NCBI RefSeq assembly: GCF_004348515.1
Contig: NZ_SMKH01000027.1
Location: forward strand, 1 to 43,887
DNA length: 43,887 nt
DNA from: Actinomadura sp. KC345
GTDB taxonomy: Bacteria > Actinomycetota > Actinomycetes > Streptosporangiales > Streptosporangiaceae
Direction of reading: 5' to 3'
In this document: positions 14,679 through 22,795 of the stretch, in pieces
How the letters are laid out: every line of letters begins with the position of its first letter
How positions within the stretch are numbered: position 1 is the stretch's first letter
Made by a program: the position numbers and the translations under genes
Notes under the pieces: model-generated
The model's input: only the letters and a program-made list of their open reading frames with translations
Told to the model about the DNA's origin: nothing
The model's database searches: none

Positions 14679-15788
14679 ATGCGCTCGAAGCACGCCGCCG
14701 CCCTGGCGGTGACCGCCGCCCTGGCGCTCGCCGGGTGCGCGGGGACGCCCGAAGCACGCACTCCCGGCCGGGTGGGCCCCGACTCGTCACCGGCCCCAGC
14801 GCCGGGGAAGGTCACCGAACTGGCCACCGGCCTCGACATGCCGTGGGGGTTGGCCTTCCTGCCGGACGGCTCGGCCCTGGTCTCCGGACGGGCGTCCGGG
14901 CGGATCCACCGCATCCCCGCCGGAGGCGGGGAACCCGCGCTGGTCGGCGAGGTTCCGGACGTGGAGGAGAGCGCCGAGGGCGGCCTGCTCGGCCTGGCCG
15001 CCTCACCCGGCTTCGCCGAGGACCGCACGGTCTACGCCTACGTGTCCGGGACGCCGGCCAACCGTGTCGTCGCGCTCCGCGTCGGCGAGGATTTCCGGTC
15101 GCTCAGGCAGGAGCGCGTCGTCCTGGACGGGATCCAGCCCGCCGACCGGCACCACGGCGGCCGGCTGCGCTTCGGCCCCGAGGGCGACCTGTGGATCGGG
15201 ACGGGCGACGCGTTCGAGCCCGAGAACGCGGCCGACGACGACTCCCTCAACGGCAAGATCCTGCGCATCCGGCCGGACGGGTCGATTCCGGCGGACAACC
15301 CCACCCCGGGCTCCCCGATCTACTCCTCGGGCCACCGCAACGTGCAGGGGATCGCCTTCGGCCCGGACGGCACCGCCTACGCCTCCGAGCTGGGCCACCG
15401 GACCTGGGACGAGCTGAACGTCCTCCGGCCGGGCCGCGACTACGGGTGGCCGGAGACCGAGGGGACCGACGGCGACACCGGCGAACAGCCGATCTTCACC
15501 GTCCATCCCGACGACGCCTCGCCCTCGGGGATCGCCTACGCCCGGGGGTCCATCTGGATGGGGGCGCTGGGCGGGCAGCGGCTCTGGCAGCTTCCCGTCG
15601 ACGGTCCCGAGGCGGCGGGGGAACCCGTCGAGCACTTCGCCGGCGAATACGGACGGATCCGCACCGTCGAGCGCGCCCCGGACGGCTCCTTGTGGCTCGC
15701 CACGTCCAACACCGACGAGGCCACCTGGGGAGGGACCGACCCCCGTCCCGGCGACGACCGCATCCTGCGCCTCGAACTCGGCCGGTGA
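14679..15788 (+). CDS. PQQ-dependent sugar dehydrogenase-like lipoprotein (Gdh/YliI type)
   Basis: A 369-aa secreted beta-propeller protein starting at ATG 14679 with GCGAGGA upstream. The N-terminus is a lipoprotein signal with lipobox LALAGC (Cys20). The family signature runs through the protein: [83 protein letters not shown] and [10 protein letters not shown]. Such proteins oxidise sugars or aldoses with PQQ and calcium at the cell surface; several homologues have no proven activity. PQQ synthesis genes are not in the window. Probably controlled by the divergent TetR. Confidence 0.88.
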   Translation: MRSKHAAALAVTAALALAGCAGTPEARTPGRVGPDSSPAPAPGKVTELATGLDMPWGLAFLPDGSALVSGRASGRIHRIPAGGGEPALVGEVPDVEESAEGGLLGLAASPGFAEDRTVYAYVSGTPANRVVALRVGEDFRSLRQERVVLDGIQPADRHHGGRLRFGPEGDLWIGTGDAFEPENAADDDSLNGKILRIRPDGSIPADNPTPGSPIYSSGHRNVQGIAFGPDGTAYASELGHRTWDELNVLRPGRDYGWPETEGTDGDTGEQPIFTVHPDDASPSGIAYARGSIWMGALGGQRLWQLPVDGPEAAGEPVEHFAGEYGRIRTVERAPDGSLWLATSNTDEATWGGTDPRPGDDRILRLELGR

Positions 15789-15917
15789 CGGCGCTCCGGG
15801 AAGCGTGACCCGCGACGTCACCCGTCGTTGATCTTTACGCCGGCCGGTCGTCGACCGGGCGCCTTCTCCGGACCCGAGGCTGTTGCGGCTCCGACCCGCC
15901 GCGAGAAAGGGGCGTGC

Positions 15918-18845
15918 ATGCCGTCTCGGAGGTCCGCGCGCATCCGGCGCCGAATCGCGATCCTCGTGGGTTGCGCCCTGGCGCCGGCGATGGCCGTCAC
16001 CGTCCCGGCCGCGGCGGATTCGAGGCTCTCGCCCTTCGATGCCGTCGACCAGTTCATCGGCACCGAGATGGACACGACGCAGAACAAGAGCAACGACGCC
16101 TACGGCAACACGTATCCGGGCGCGGCGGTGCCGTTCGGGATGGTGCAGCCGAGCCCGACCACCTACAAGCCGGGCGACCCGCTCGTCGGCGAGAAGGGCG
16201 GCTACGAGTACACGGCCGGCCTCATCCGCGGATTCGGCATGACGCGGTATTCGGGCTCCGGCTGCACGGGACGCTACGGCGGGTACGAATTCCCGGTGAT
16301 CCCGTACGCGGGGGAATTGCGGAACGGCGCGCTGCCGGTGAACCCGTCCGCGGACATCAAGAAGTACTACCTGGAATTCGACCACGCGAACGAGGTCGCC
16401 GAACCCGGCCACTACTCGGTCGGCCTGGACAACGGGGTGAAGGTCGGGCTCACCGCGAGCGCGCGGACCGCCGTGAGCGAGTTCGACTTCCCGGACCGCG
16501 GGAGCTCGACCCTGATCCTCGACGCGTCCGGCCCGAACAACCGGACGTTCGGCACCGAGGTGACGATCGACCCGGAGACCCGCACCGTGAGCGGGTGGAC
16601 GCACGGCGCCGACCTCTGCGACAACGGCAACCGCTACCGCGCCTACTTCTCGACCACCTACGACCGGGACTTCGCGTCGTACGGCGTCTGGCAGGACGGC
16701 GAGATGAGCGCCGGCGCGAAGCACGTGCGCAAGAGCACCGGCGACACCGGCGCCGACCTCCGGCACGACACCGGCGCCTGGATCACCTTCGCCGACGGCG
16801 CGAAGGTGACGGCCAAGACCGGCCTCAGCTTCGTCAGCGTCGCCAACGCGGCCGAGAACCGCGACGCCGAGGTCGGCGAGGCGGGCTTCGGCAAGGTGCG
16901 GGCGCACGCGGCGCGCCGGTGGCGGGAGGCCCTCGGCACGATCGACGTCACCGGCGGCACGGACGAGCAGCGCACGAAGTTCTACACGGCCCTCTACCAC
17001 TCGCTGCTGCACCCGAACATCCGCGACGACGTCGACGGCACCTATCTCGGCTACGACGGGAAGGTCCACCGGATCGAGCGGGGACGGCACTTCTACAAGA
17101 ACTTCGCCGGCTCGGGCTGGGACATGTACCGAAGCCAGGCGCAGCTCATCGCGCTGACGTTCCCCGGGGTCGCGAGCGACATCAACCACTCGATCGTCCT
17201 GCTGACCGAGCAGACCGGCTCCTGGGCCCCGGAACAGGCCCGGATGCAGGGCGACAACCTTCAGGTCATCCTGTCCACCTTGGACGACATGGGCGCCACC
17301 CGGTACGACCGGAAGGCGGCGCTCAGGTCGATGGTGTCCACACAGGTCCTGCCCGCGGCGACCACCAGGCGCACGGACGCCTACCAGTACTTCGCCACCG
17401 GGATGATCGAGAACCGCAAGGGGGACTTCGCGACCTCCCGCGTGCTGGAGTACTCGATCGACGACTTCGCGATCGCGCAGCTCGCCCGTCGGCTGGGCGA
17501 CCGGAGGTCGTACGCCTTCTTCATGGGCCGGGCCCAGAACTGGATGAACGTCTTCGACCCCGTGACCCGGCACATCCGCCCGAGGGAGCGCACCGGCTTC
17601 GACCGGGCCTTCGACCTCCGGGTGCGCGAGGACGGCGGCGGCCGCGGCCAGTTCAACCAGTCGACCGGGTACCAGTACGGGTGGCTCGTCCCGCACAACC
17701 TCGCGACGCTCATCGCCAAGCGCGGCGGAACCGAGGCGGCGGCGAAGGATCTCGACGTCCTGATGAAGGAACTGGACGCAGGGGCGTACACCCAGACCGG
17801 GAACTACCTGTCGAACCAACCGGCCTTCAGCACGCCCTGGGTCTACAACTGGCTGCGGGCGCCCGAGAAGACCACCGACGTGCTGTACCGCGCCGTCACG
17901 GAGATGTACGACACCTCGCCGTCCGGCCTGCCCGGCAACGACGACCAGGGCTCGCTGAGCGCGTGGTACCTGTTCGCCAACCTCGGCCTGTACCCGGCGA
18001 TCTACGGCACCGGCGACCTCGTCGTCACCGCGCCGATGTTCGACCGGATCGTCATCGACCCGGCCGGCGATCGCAGGGCCGTCAGGATCAACGCCCGCGG
18101 CGTCCAGCGCGGCGAGCGCTACACCACCGGGCTGCGCATCAACGGGGTGCCGCGGACGTCGTCGTGGATCGACGCCGGCTTCCTGCGTTCGGGCGGCACG
18201 CTCGACTTCCGGATGTCGGACACCCCCGGCACCTGGGGAACCGGTGCCCGTGACGCGCCTCCCTCGCACACCGCCGGCGCCGACGCGCGCAACAACGCCG
18301 GCACCACACCCGACGGCCGGGGAGACCTGGGATCCCTGGACCTGAGCGACTGGTCCCTGTCCAGAGAGAGCCTCGCCGCGGCCGGGGCGGGGCCGGGCGC
18401 CGAGATCCCGCTCGGCGACACCGGCATCACCTTCACCTGGCCGGACGCCGGGCCGGGCGAGCCGGACAACTGGATCCCGCACGGCCAGCGCATCGAGCTG
18501 GACGGCGCACCGGCCGCGAGCATCTCCTTCCTCGGGCTGGCGACCAACGGGCCCGCGTCGGGGACGGCCACCGTGGAGTACACCGACGGATCGACGCGGC
18601 GGGTCGGCGTCGAGCTGACCGACTGGGCGTCATCGGCGGCGGCGGGGAACGTCGAGCTGGTCGGCGTGACCGGCCGCAACAAGGCCGACGGCACCGGCGG
18701 CGGCGGCACCTTCCGCGTGTTCGCGACGCGTCCCGCAGCGCTCGACACCGGCAAGCGCGTCCGTGCGGTGACCCTCCCGGAAAGCACGGACCGGGGCATC
18801 ATGCACATCTTCGACGTCGCCACCTCGAAGCCCGGCCGGACGTGA
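15918..18845 (+). CDS. Secreted GH92 alpha-mannosidase with a C-terminal beta-sandwich
   Basis: A 975-aa enzyme starting at ATG 15918 (AGAAAGGGG upstream). A basic signal peptide occupies about residues 1-33. GH92 features follow: DQFIGTEMDTTQNKSNDAYGNTYPGAAVPFGMVQPSP, GFGMTRYSGSGC, FYTALYHSLLHPN, and GLPGNDDQGSLSAWYLFANLGLYP at about residues 670-693, the region with the catalytic acids. From about residue 775 there is an extra roughly 200-residue beta-rich domain (LSDWSLS..., ISFLGLATNGPASGTATVEYTDGS), probably carbohydrate-binding. GH92 enzymes are calcium-dependent exo-alpha-mannosidases acting on mannan and N-glycans. It follows the dehydrogenase by 129 bp and may be cotranscribed. Confidence 0.93.
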   Translation: MPSRRSARIRRRIAILVGCALAPAMAVTVPAAADSRLSPFDAVDQFIGTEMDTTQNKSNDAYGNTYPGAAVPFGMVQPSPTTYKPGDPLVGEKGGYEYTAGLIRGFGMTRYSGSGCTGRYGGYEFPVIPYAGELRNGALPVNPSADIKKYYLEFDHANEVAEPGHYSVGLDNGVKVGLTASARTAVSEFDFPDRGSSTLILDASGPNNRTFGTEVTIDPETRTVSGWTHGADLCDNGNRYRAYFSTTYDRDFASYGVWQDGEMSAGAKHVRKSTGDTGADLRHDTGAWITFADGAKVTAKTGLSFVSVANAAENRDAEVGEAGFGKVRAHAARRWREALGTIDVTGGTDEQRTKFYTALYHSLLHPNIRDDVDGTYLGYDGKVHRIERGRHFYKNFAGSGWDMYRSQAQLIALTFPGVASDINHSIVLLTEQTGSWAPEQARMQGDNLQVILSTLDDMGATRYDRKAALRSMVSTQVLPAATTRRTDAYQYFATGMIENRKGDFATSRVLEYSIDDFAIAQLARRLGDRRSYAFFMGRAQNWMNVFDPVTRHIRPRERTGFDRAFDLRVREDGGGRGQFNQSTGYQYGWLVPHNLATLIAKRGGTEAAAKDLDVLMKELDAGAYTQTGNYLSNQPAFSTPWVYNWLRAPEKTTDVLYRAVTEMYDTSPSGLPGNDDQGSLSAWYLFANLGLYPAIYGTGDLVVTAPMFDRIVIDPAGDRRAVRINARGVQRGERYTTGLRINGVPRTSSWIDAGFLRSGGTLDFRMSDTPGTWGTGARDAPPSHTAGADARNNAGTTPDGRGDLGSLDLSDWSLSRESLAAAGAGPGAEIPLGDTGITFTWPDAGPGEPDNWIPHGQRIELDGAPAASISFLGLATNGPASGTATVEYTDGSTRRVGVELTDWASSAAAGNVELVGVTGRNKADGTGGGGTFRVFATRPAALDTGKRVRAVTLPESTDRGIMHIFDVATSKPGRT

Positions 18846-18850
18846 CCTCC

Positions 18851-18877
18851 GGGTGCGCCGGGCGGACCGGCGCACCC
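18851..18877. terminator. Bidirectional terminator hairpin between GH92 and the ferritin-like gene
   Basis: GGGTGCGCCGG (18851-18861), loop GCGGA, CCGGCGCACCC (18867-18877): a perfect 11-bp stem 5 bp after the GH92 stop and 12 bp from the stop of the convergent ferritin-like gene. Confidence 0.75.
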
Positions 18878-18889
18878 GCGAGGGCGCGG

Positions 18890-20131
18890 TCACACGTCCG
18901 GCATCTTGCCCAGGAGCCATCGCACGCCGTTGTCGCCGCCGAGTTGGGGAAAGTCGGCCATGGCCTCGTCGCACAGGCGGCGGAGGTGGTCCTTCTTGCC
19001 GTCGGCCGGGAGTTCGACGTACTCGAAGGTCGGGCCGATGTGCCGTCCGGCCAGCGGCCCCTTGACGATCTTCTGGGCGACCATGGTCTCGGCGAGATTG
19101 GCGAGAACGCCCTGCATGGCCGAGATGAAGGTCCGCTCCAGCCGGTAGCGGTTGCTGCGCACGCCCGGCGCCACGTCGGCCCGGGACTCCGCGTAGATCG
19201 TGTCGAGCAGGTGCAGGGTGTAGCAGTAGGCGGCGTTGAACAGGGTGTTGATCCTCATCGCCGCGGGGTCGGAGACGTACATCTCGCTCGTGGGGTCGGC
19301 GGGCACGTCCCAGACCCGGCCGATCGGCTCGATGCCCTCGGCGATGCGGGAGAACTTGGTGTAGTGCGGCAGTTCGTCGTCGCCCGGACGGGGTTCGAGC
19401 GGGTCGATCGGCACCGTCGGACGGTCGGGGTTGACGCCCTCGCCCTGGTCGACGATGAGCTCCATCGCCTGCTTGGCGGTGGACAGGTTGGTCACCTTGA
19501 CCGGCTCGCCGCCGCCGTCCTTGTTCCAGTACCCCGACACGTACTGCTTGTCGGGCTGGTTGTGGCGCCACAGCTCGGGGCCGTGCTCGTCGGCCAGATC
19601 CTCCAGGCCCTTGATGACGGCCTTGTAGAACAACCCGATCGTGGCGTACTCGCCTGGTCCGGGTTTGCTCTCCTCCGGCCGGGCCCTGGGGCGTTCGAAT
19701 TCCATGAAGATGTCGGCGATGACCTGCTTGGAGCACGGCTCCAGCCGCAGTGTGAGCGGTGGATGGCGGTGGAGCATCAACTGCGGGTAGGACGGCATGA
19801 ACGTGCGGCTGCAGAATCTGATGTCGTCGCCGTGACCGAGTGCCACCAGGATGTTGCGGACCAGGCACAGGTGCAGCATCTCCTCCACGACGATGCTGCG
19901 GATCAGGCGCGCGGCCCCCATTCCGGGATCCCAGCGGGAGCGGCCGCGTCCCTGGATGGAGTACAGCGAGTACAGGTACATCGGGATGGTCTGCATCTCC
20001 AGTGCGGCGGCCTGGAGCAAATGGTTCTTCAGCTCCTCGCGCTTGCCGATGTCGGTGGTGGCGTCGATGGGATGGTCGGTCAGGACCTGTGCCGGCTCGG
20101 CGCCGGTCTTGTTCCGGACGTCAACGGTCAT
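18890..20131 (-). CDS. Ferritin-like (VioB-type, iminophenyl-pyruvate dimer synthase fold) protein
   Basis: A 413-aa protein. The N-terminal half is a ferritin-like four-helix domain of the kind found in VioB: LKNHLLQAAALEMQTIPMYLYSLYSI with E45, then SIVVEEMLHLCLVRNILVALG with E83/E84 and H87, a di-metal carboxylate/His pattern. A later DELPHYTKFSRIAEGI segment matches the second helix pair. Known relatives include the violacein and rebeccamycin dimer synthases, but most such proteins are uncharacterised. It is the last gene of the MNIO operon: its start overlaps the HvfC-like gene by 11 bp. It may supply oxidation, iron storage or metal handling to the pathway; this is inference from coupling. 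Confidence 0.78.
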   Translation of the reverse strand: MTVDVRNKTGAEPAQVLTDHPIDATTDIGKREELKNHLLQAAALEMQTIPMYLYSLYSIQGRGRSRWDPGMGAARLIRSIVVEEMLHLCLVRNILVALGHGDDIRFCSRTFMPSYPQLMLHRHPPLTLRLEPCSKQVIADIFMEFERPRARPEESKPGPGEYATIGLFYKAVIKGLEDLADEHGPELWRHNQPDKQYVSGYWNKDGGGEPVKVTNLSTAKQAMELIVDQGEGVNPDRPTVPIDPLEPRPGDDELPHYTKFSRIAEGIEPIGRVWDVPADPTSEMYVSDPAAMRINTLFNAAYCYTLHLLDTIYAESRADVAPGVRSNRYRLERTFISAMQGVLANLAETMVAQKIVKGPLAGRHIGPTFEYVELPADGKKDHLRRLCDEAMADFPQLGGDNGVRWLLGKMPDV

Positions 20132-20987
20132 GGTGCGTGCCCTTTCTGGAGTCGATGCGCGGGCGTGCGGACGGGACGGGCCGATCGGCGTCCCCCGGCG
20201 CGGCCCTCACGAGCCAGCCCTTCGCGGACCACCGGTCGAGCAGGTGCCGGTCGGCGCCGTCCGCCGCCGGGTTCCCGGTTCCGGCGAGCGCGGTGGCCAG
20301 CAGCCGGTGCTCCGCCGCGGGCAGCTCGGTGCAGGTGACGCGGTAGTCGTGGCGGGACAGCACGAGGTGGCATGTGCAAGGCGTCAGGGGCTCCGGGGCC
20401 TCGCCTCGGCGGACGGCGGTGTGGTACCGGTGGACCGGCGCCGACACCGTCAGCGTCCGCAGGCAGGGGGCGAACCGCGGCACGGTGCCGCCGGGGCGCG
20501 CCGGTTCACCCGGCTCCCCCGGGCGTCCGCCGTCGCCCTCCTCGGTCCCCGGGCCGTCGTAGACCTCGGCGAAGGCGTTCTCGTAGCGGGCGAGGTCGAT
20601 GATGATCCGCACCCACGGTTCCGGCGGCGCCTGCGGATCGGGCCGGTGTTCCGCCAGGTGGTCGGCGAAGCCGGCGCCGAGGCGGGCCAGGTTGGGCGAG
20701 CGTGACGGGCGGGCCTCGACATGTCCCAGCGCCAGCTCCTCGAACGCCTCCGCGCCCAGCAGCGAGGCGAGCACCGGGTACAGGGCGTGCATGGCCTCCA
20801 GCAGCCGCCGCCGGTAGCCGTGGCGGTAGATGCCGAGCCGGTGCTCGGCGCCGAGCCCGGGCGTTCCGGCCAGGACGTCCGCCGCCGGCGTGACGGGGCC
20901 CCGCGGTGACACGATGGCGTGCTGCATCCACGTCTGGAGCGCGGTCAACGCGGGCGCGGCCGGTGGTCCGGCGCGGCGCTCAGCCAT
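20121..20987 (-). CDS. HvfC/DUF2063-like partner protein of the MNIO enzyme
   Basis: A 288-aa protein. Residues about 15-100 match the DUF2063/HvfC N-terminal helical domain: [12 protein letters not shown]...[28 protein letters not shown], then [23 protein letters not shown]. In characterised MNIO systems this protein binds the precursor leader and presents it to the MNIO. The C-terminal part ([13 protein letters not shown]) is winged-helix-like. A Gly/Pro/Glu-rich linker lies near residues 148-165. The start overlaps the MNIO stop by 8 bp and the end overlaps the ferritin-like start by 11 bp, indicating stoichiometric coupling. Confidence 0.75.
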   Translation of the reverse strand: MAERRAGPPAAPALTALQTWMQHAIVSPRGPVTPAADVLAGTPGLGAEHRLGIYRHGYRRRLLEAMHALYPVLASLLGAEAFEELALGHVEARPSRSPNLARLGAGFADHLAEHRPDPQAPPEPWVRIIIDLARYENAFAEVYDGPGTEEGDGGRPGEPGEPARPGGTVPRFAPCLRTLTVSAPVHRYHTAVRRGEAPEPLTPCTCHLVLSRHDYRVTCTELPAAEHRLLATALAGTGNPAADGADRHLLDRWSAKGWLVRAAPGDADRPVPSARPRIDSRKGTHHDR

Positions 20988-21882
20988 GACGAGCGGCGCG
21001 GCCCGGGACGGGCGGCCGGTCCGCGGCGGCGAGTCGCGCCTTGTCCAGTTCGGCCAGCAGGTCCGGCAGCGGCGGGACGCGGTCGTCCCACTCCAGCAGG
21101 GTGGGCACCGGGCCGATGTGCGCGCGGGCCGTCCGGTACAGCTCCCACACCGGCTCGGCCACCGGACGGTCGTGCGTGTCGATCAGGTGGCCGCCGTGGT
21201 CGGCGTGCCCGGCCAGGTGCAGCTCCGCCACCCGGTCGTGCGGCACGCCCCGCAGGTACTCGTCCGGGTCGAAGCCGTGGTTGACCGCCGAGACGTAGAC
21301 GTTGTTGAGGTCCAGGAGGAGCCGGCACCCGGTCTCCTCGCAGAGCCGCGCCACGAACTCCCATTCGGGCATCGTGGACTGCCGGAAGGTCGCGTACGTG
21401 CTGGGGTTCTCCAGCACCAGCGGGCGCTCCAGCATCTCCTGGACGACCCTGACCCTCCCGGCCGTGTGCCGCAGGGCCTCCTCGGTGAACGGCATCGGCA
21501 GCAGTTCGTGGGTATTCAGGCCGGCCACCCCCGTCCAGCAGACGTGGTCGGAGACCCAGCGGGCGCCGATCTCGTCCGCCAGCCGCCGCAGCCGGCGCAG
21601 GTAGCCGACGTCGAGCGGCTCGGCGGCGCCGATCGACATGGACACGCCGTGCATCGCCACGGGGTAGCGCTCGGCGATCCGGCGCAGGTCGTGCCGCGGA
21701 CGGCCGCCGGAGTCCATGAAGTTCTCCGAGATGATCTCGAACCAGTCGACCGGCGGGAGCTCCGCCAGGACCTGCGCCATGTGCTGCGTGCGAAGGCCCA
21801 CGCCGAATCCCAGACGGCGATCGGTGCGCCTCCCAGGGGCGGCCCCAGGGCGTCCACCGGACGGCGCGGCGTCACTGCCCAT
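20980..21882 (-). CDS. DUF692 multinuclear non-heme iron oxidase (MNIO)
   Basis: A 300-aa TIM-barrel enzyme of the DUF692/MNIO (HvfB/BufB/MbnB-related) family. Visible landmarks: [10 protein letters not shown] (25-34), [11 protein letters not shown] (46-56), MHGVSMSIG (H78), SDHVCW (D112/H113), [18 protein letters not shown] (E158), [13 protein letters not shown] (N193, H202), HLAGH (H222), DTHDRPV (D235/H237) and LLEWDDRVP (E264). These correspond to the iron-binding His/Asp/Glu set. MNIOs use two or three irons and O2 to modify cysteines or other residues of peptides. The 15-20 N-terminal residues are disordered. Start and stop both overlap neighbours. Confidence 0.93.
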   Translation of the reverse strand: MGSDAAPSGGRPGAAPGRRTDRRLGFGVGLRTQHMAQVLAELPPVDWFEIISENFMDSGGRPRHDLRRIAERYPVAMHGVSMSIGAAEPLDVGYLRRLRRLADEIGARWVSDHVCWTGVAGLNTHELLPMPFTEEALRHTAGRVRVVQEMLERPLVLENPSTYATFRQSTMPEWEFVARLCEETGCRLLLDLNNVYVSAVNHGFDPDEYLRGVPHDRVAELHLAGHADHGGHLIDTHDRPVAEPVWELYRTARAHIGPVPTLLEWDDRVPPLPDLLAELDKARLAAADRPPVPGRAARHG

Positions 21883-22477
21883 GGTCGGACGACTGGCACG
21901 GGTCGTAGCGCCGCTTGCCTTCGTAGGGCGGCACCAGATCGTCGGGGGCTCCCTCTCCCGGAGCCGGACCGAACGGGACGCCGGCCTCGAACATGCGCTG
22001 CTCGAAGACCTTGCGGGCCCGCTTCCACACGCTCGTGCCCCGGTAGGGGCCGGCGGCGTGGACCCGGCTCTCGTTGATGGGGCTGGCGCAGCTGCCGGAG
22101 GAGCGGCACTCCTGGGCGCCCGGCATGGCCTGCTCGGCGTCGCCCCCGCTGTATCCGCAGCCGCCCTGCCCCCGGCATTCGTTGGCGCCGTGGCAGACGT
22201 GGGACACGGTGGCGCACTGACCCATGCCCGCCATCTCCCCGGTCCCGTCCCGGCCGTGGCCGCAACAGGAGTTCAAGCCCATGCACACGTGCAGTTCCAG
22301 CGGACGCCCCAGCCTGGGGTCGGGCCAGAAGCCGTCCGGGTCGTCGGCCGAGTGCGGCAGGATCGCCGTTCGCGCCTCGTGCGCGCCGTGGCGCCGCTGC
22401 GCCCCCTGCTCCCCGCCCACCACGAATTGGGCGACATCCGCCGATCCCTGCCCGTCGCCATTACCGTGCTGCGTCAC
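21872..22477 (-). CDS. Cysteine-rich protein with CX5C repeats, probable MNIO substrate
   Basis: A 201-aa protein from GTG 22477 with a strong GGAGAGGAG upstream. Ten cysteines: C65, C71, C72, C88, C95, C101, C107, C124, C130, C194. Four CX5C units are visible (C65-C71, C95-C101, C101-C107, C124-C130), several with Gly two after the Cys: [21 protein letters not shown]. The first 60 residues are acidic and Cys-free, like a leader. The C-terminal part ([19 protein letters not shown]...FGPAP) is helical and conserved-looking. No signal peptide. Its stop overlaps the MNIO start by 11 bp. I infer that it is the modified substrate; from memory similar C-x-G-x-N-x-C proteins occur elsewhere, unverified. 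Confidence 0.85.
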   Translation of the reverse strand: MTQHGNGDGQGSADVAQFVVGGEQGAQRRHGAHEARTAILPHSADDPDGFWPDPRLGRPLELHVCMGLNSCCGHGRDGTGEMAGMGQCATVSHVCHGANECRGQGGCGYSGGDAEQAMPGAQECRSSGSCASPINESRVHAAGPYRGTSVWKRARKVFEQRMFEAGVPFGPAPGEGAPDDLVPPYEGKRRYDPCQSSDHGQ

Positions 22478-22795
22478 CGCTGACTCCTCTCCGCCGTACG
22501 GGAATGCGTTCTACTTTCCCGATCGCCCCGGCCGCGGCATCGTGCCCGCGAGTGGTCGCTGGGCTTCCTCCCCTGGGCCGATCGCCCCCTACCTCGCGAC
22601 TCCAGCAAAATTCTCGCTTGTTTCGCCCAACGGCCGGCCAACGCTTCGGCCCGCGCCTCCCGCCGACAGGAGCGCGGCACCGATACGGTCTTTTGGAGGC
22701 GATCAGTGCCGCTCTTTACCCGGGTGCGTGATTGAGTTCTCTGCGGAAGGCGAAGAAGCCCTGGGCGGCGCTCGCCCATTCAGCAAAGGGGAAAA
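22478..22795. other. Divergent intergenic region with an 11-bp direct repeat
   Basis: This space separates the MNIO operon from the BBE oxidase gene. CCGATCGCCCC occurs at 22519-22529 and again at 22578-22588 (59 bp start to start), both within 115 bp of the MNIO-operon start, as expected for regulator half-sites. A clear -35/-10 pair is not visible for either direction. No small gene is supported. Confidence 0.45.

Noticed and set aside
15003..18482. A 1159-aa minus-strand open frame opposite the GH92 gene
   Set aside because: It is the antisense of two well-recognised genes (GH92 and the sugar dehydrogenase), is Arg/Val/Asp-rich low-complexity sequence typical of GC-rich shadows, and has no domain.
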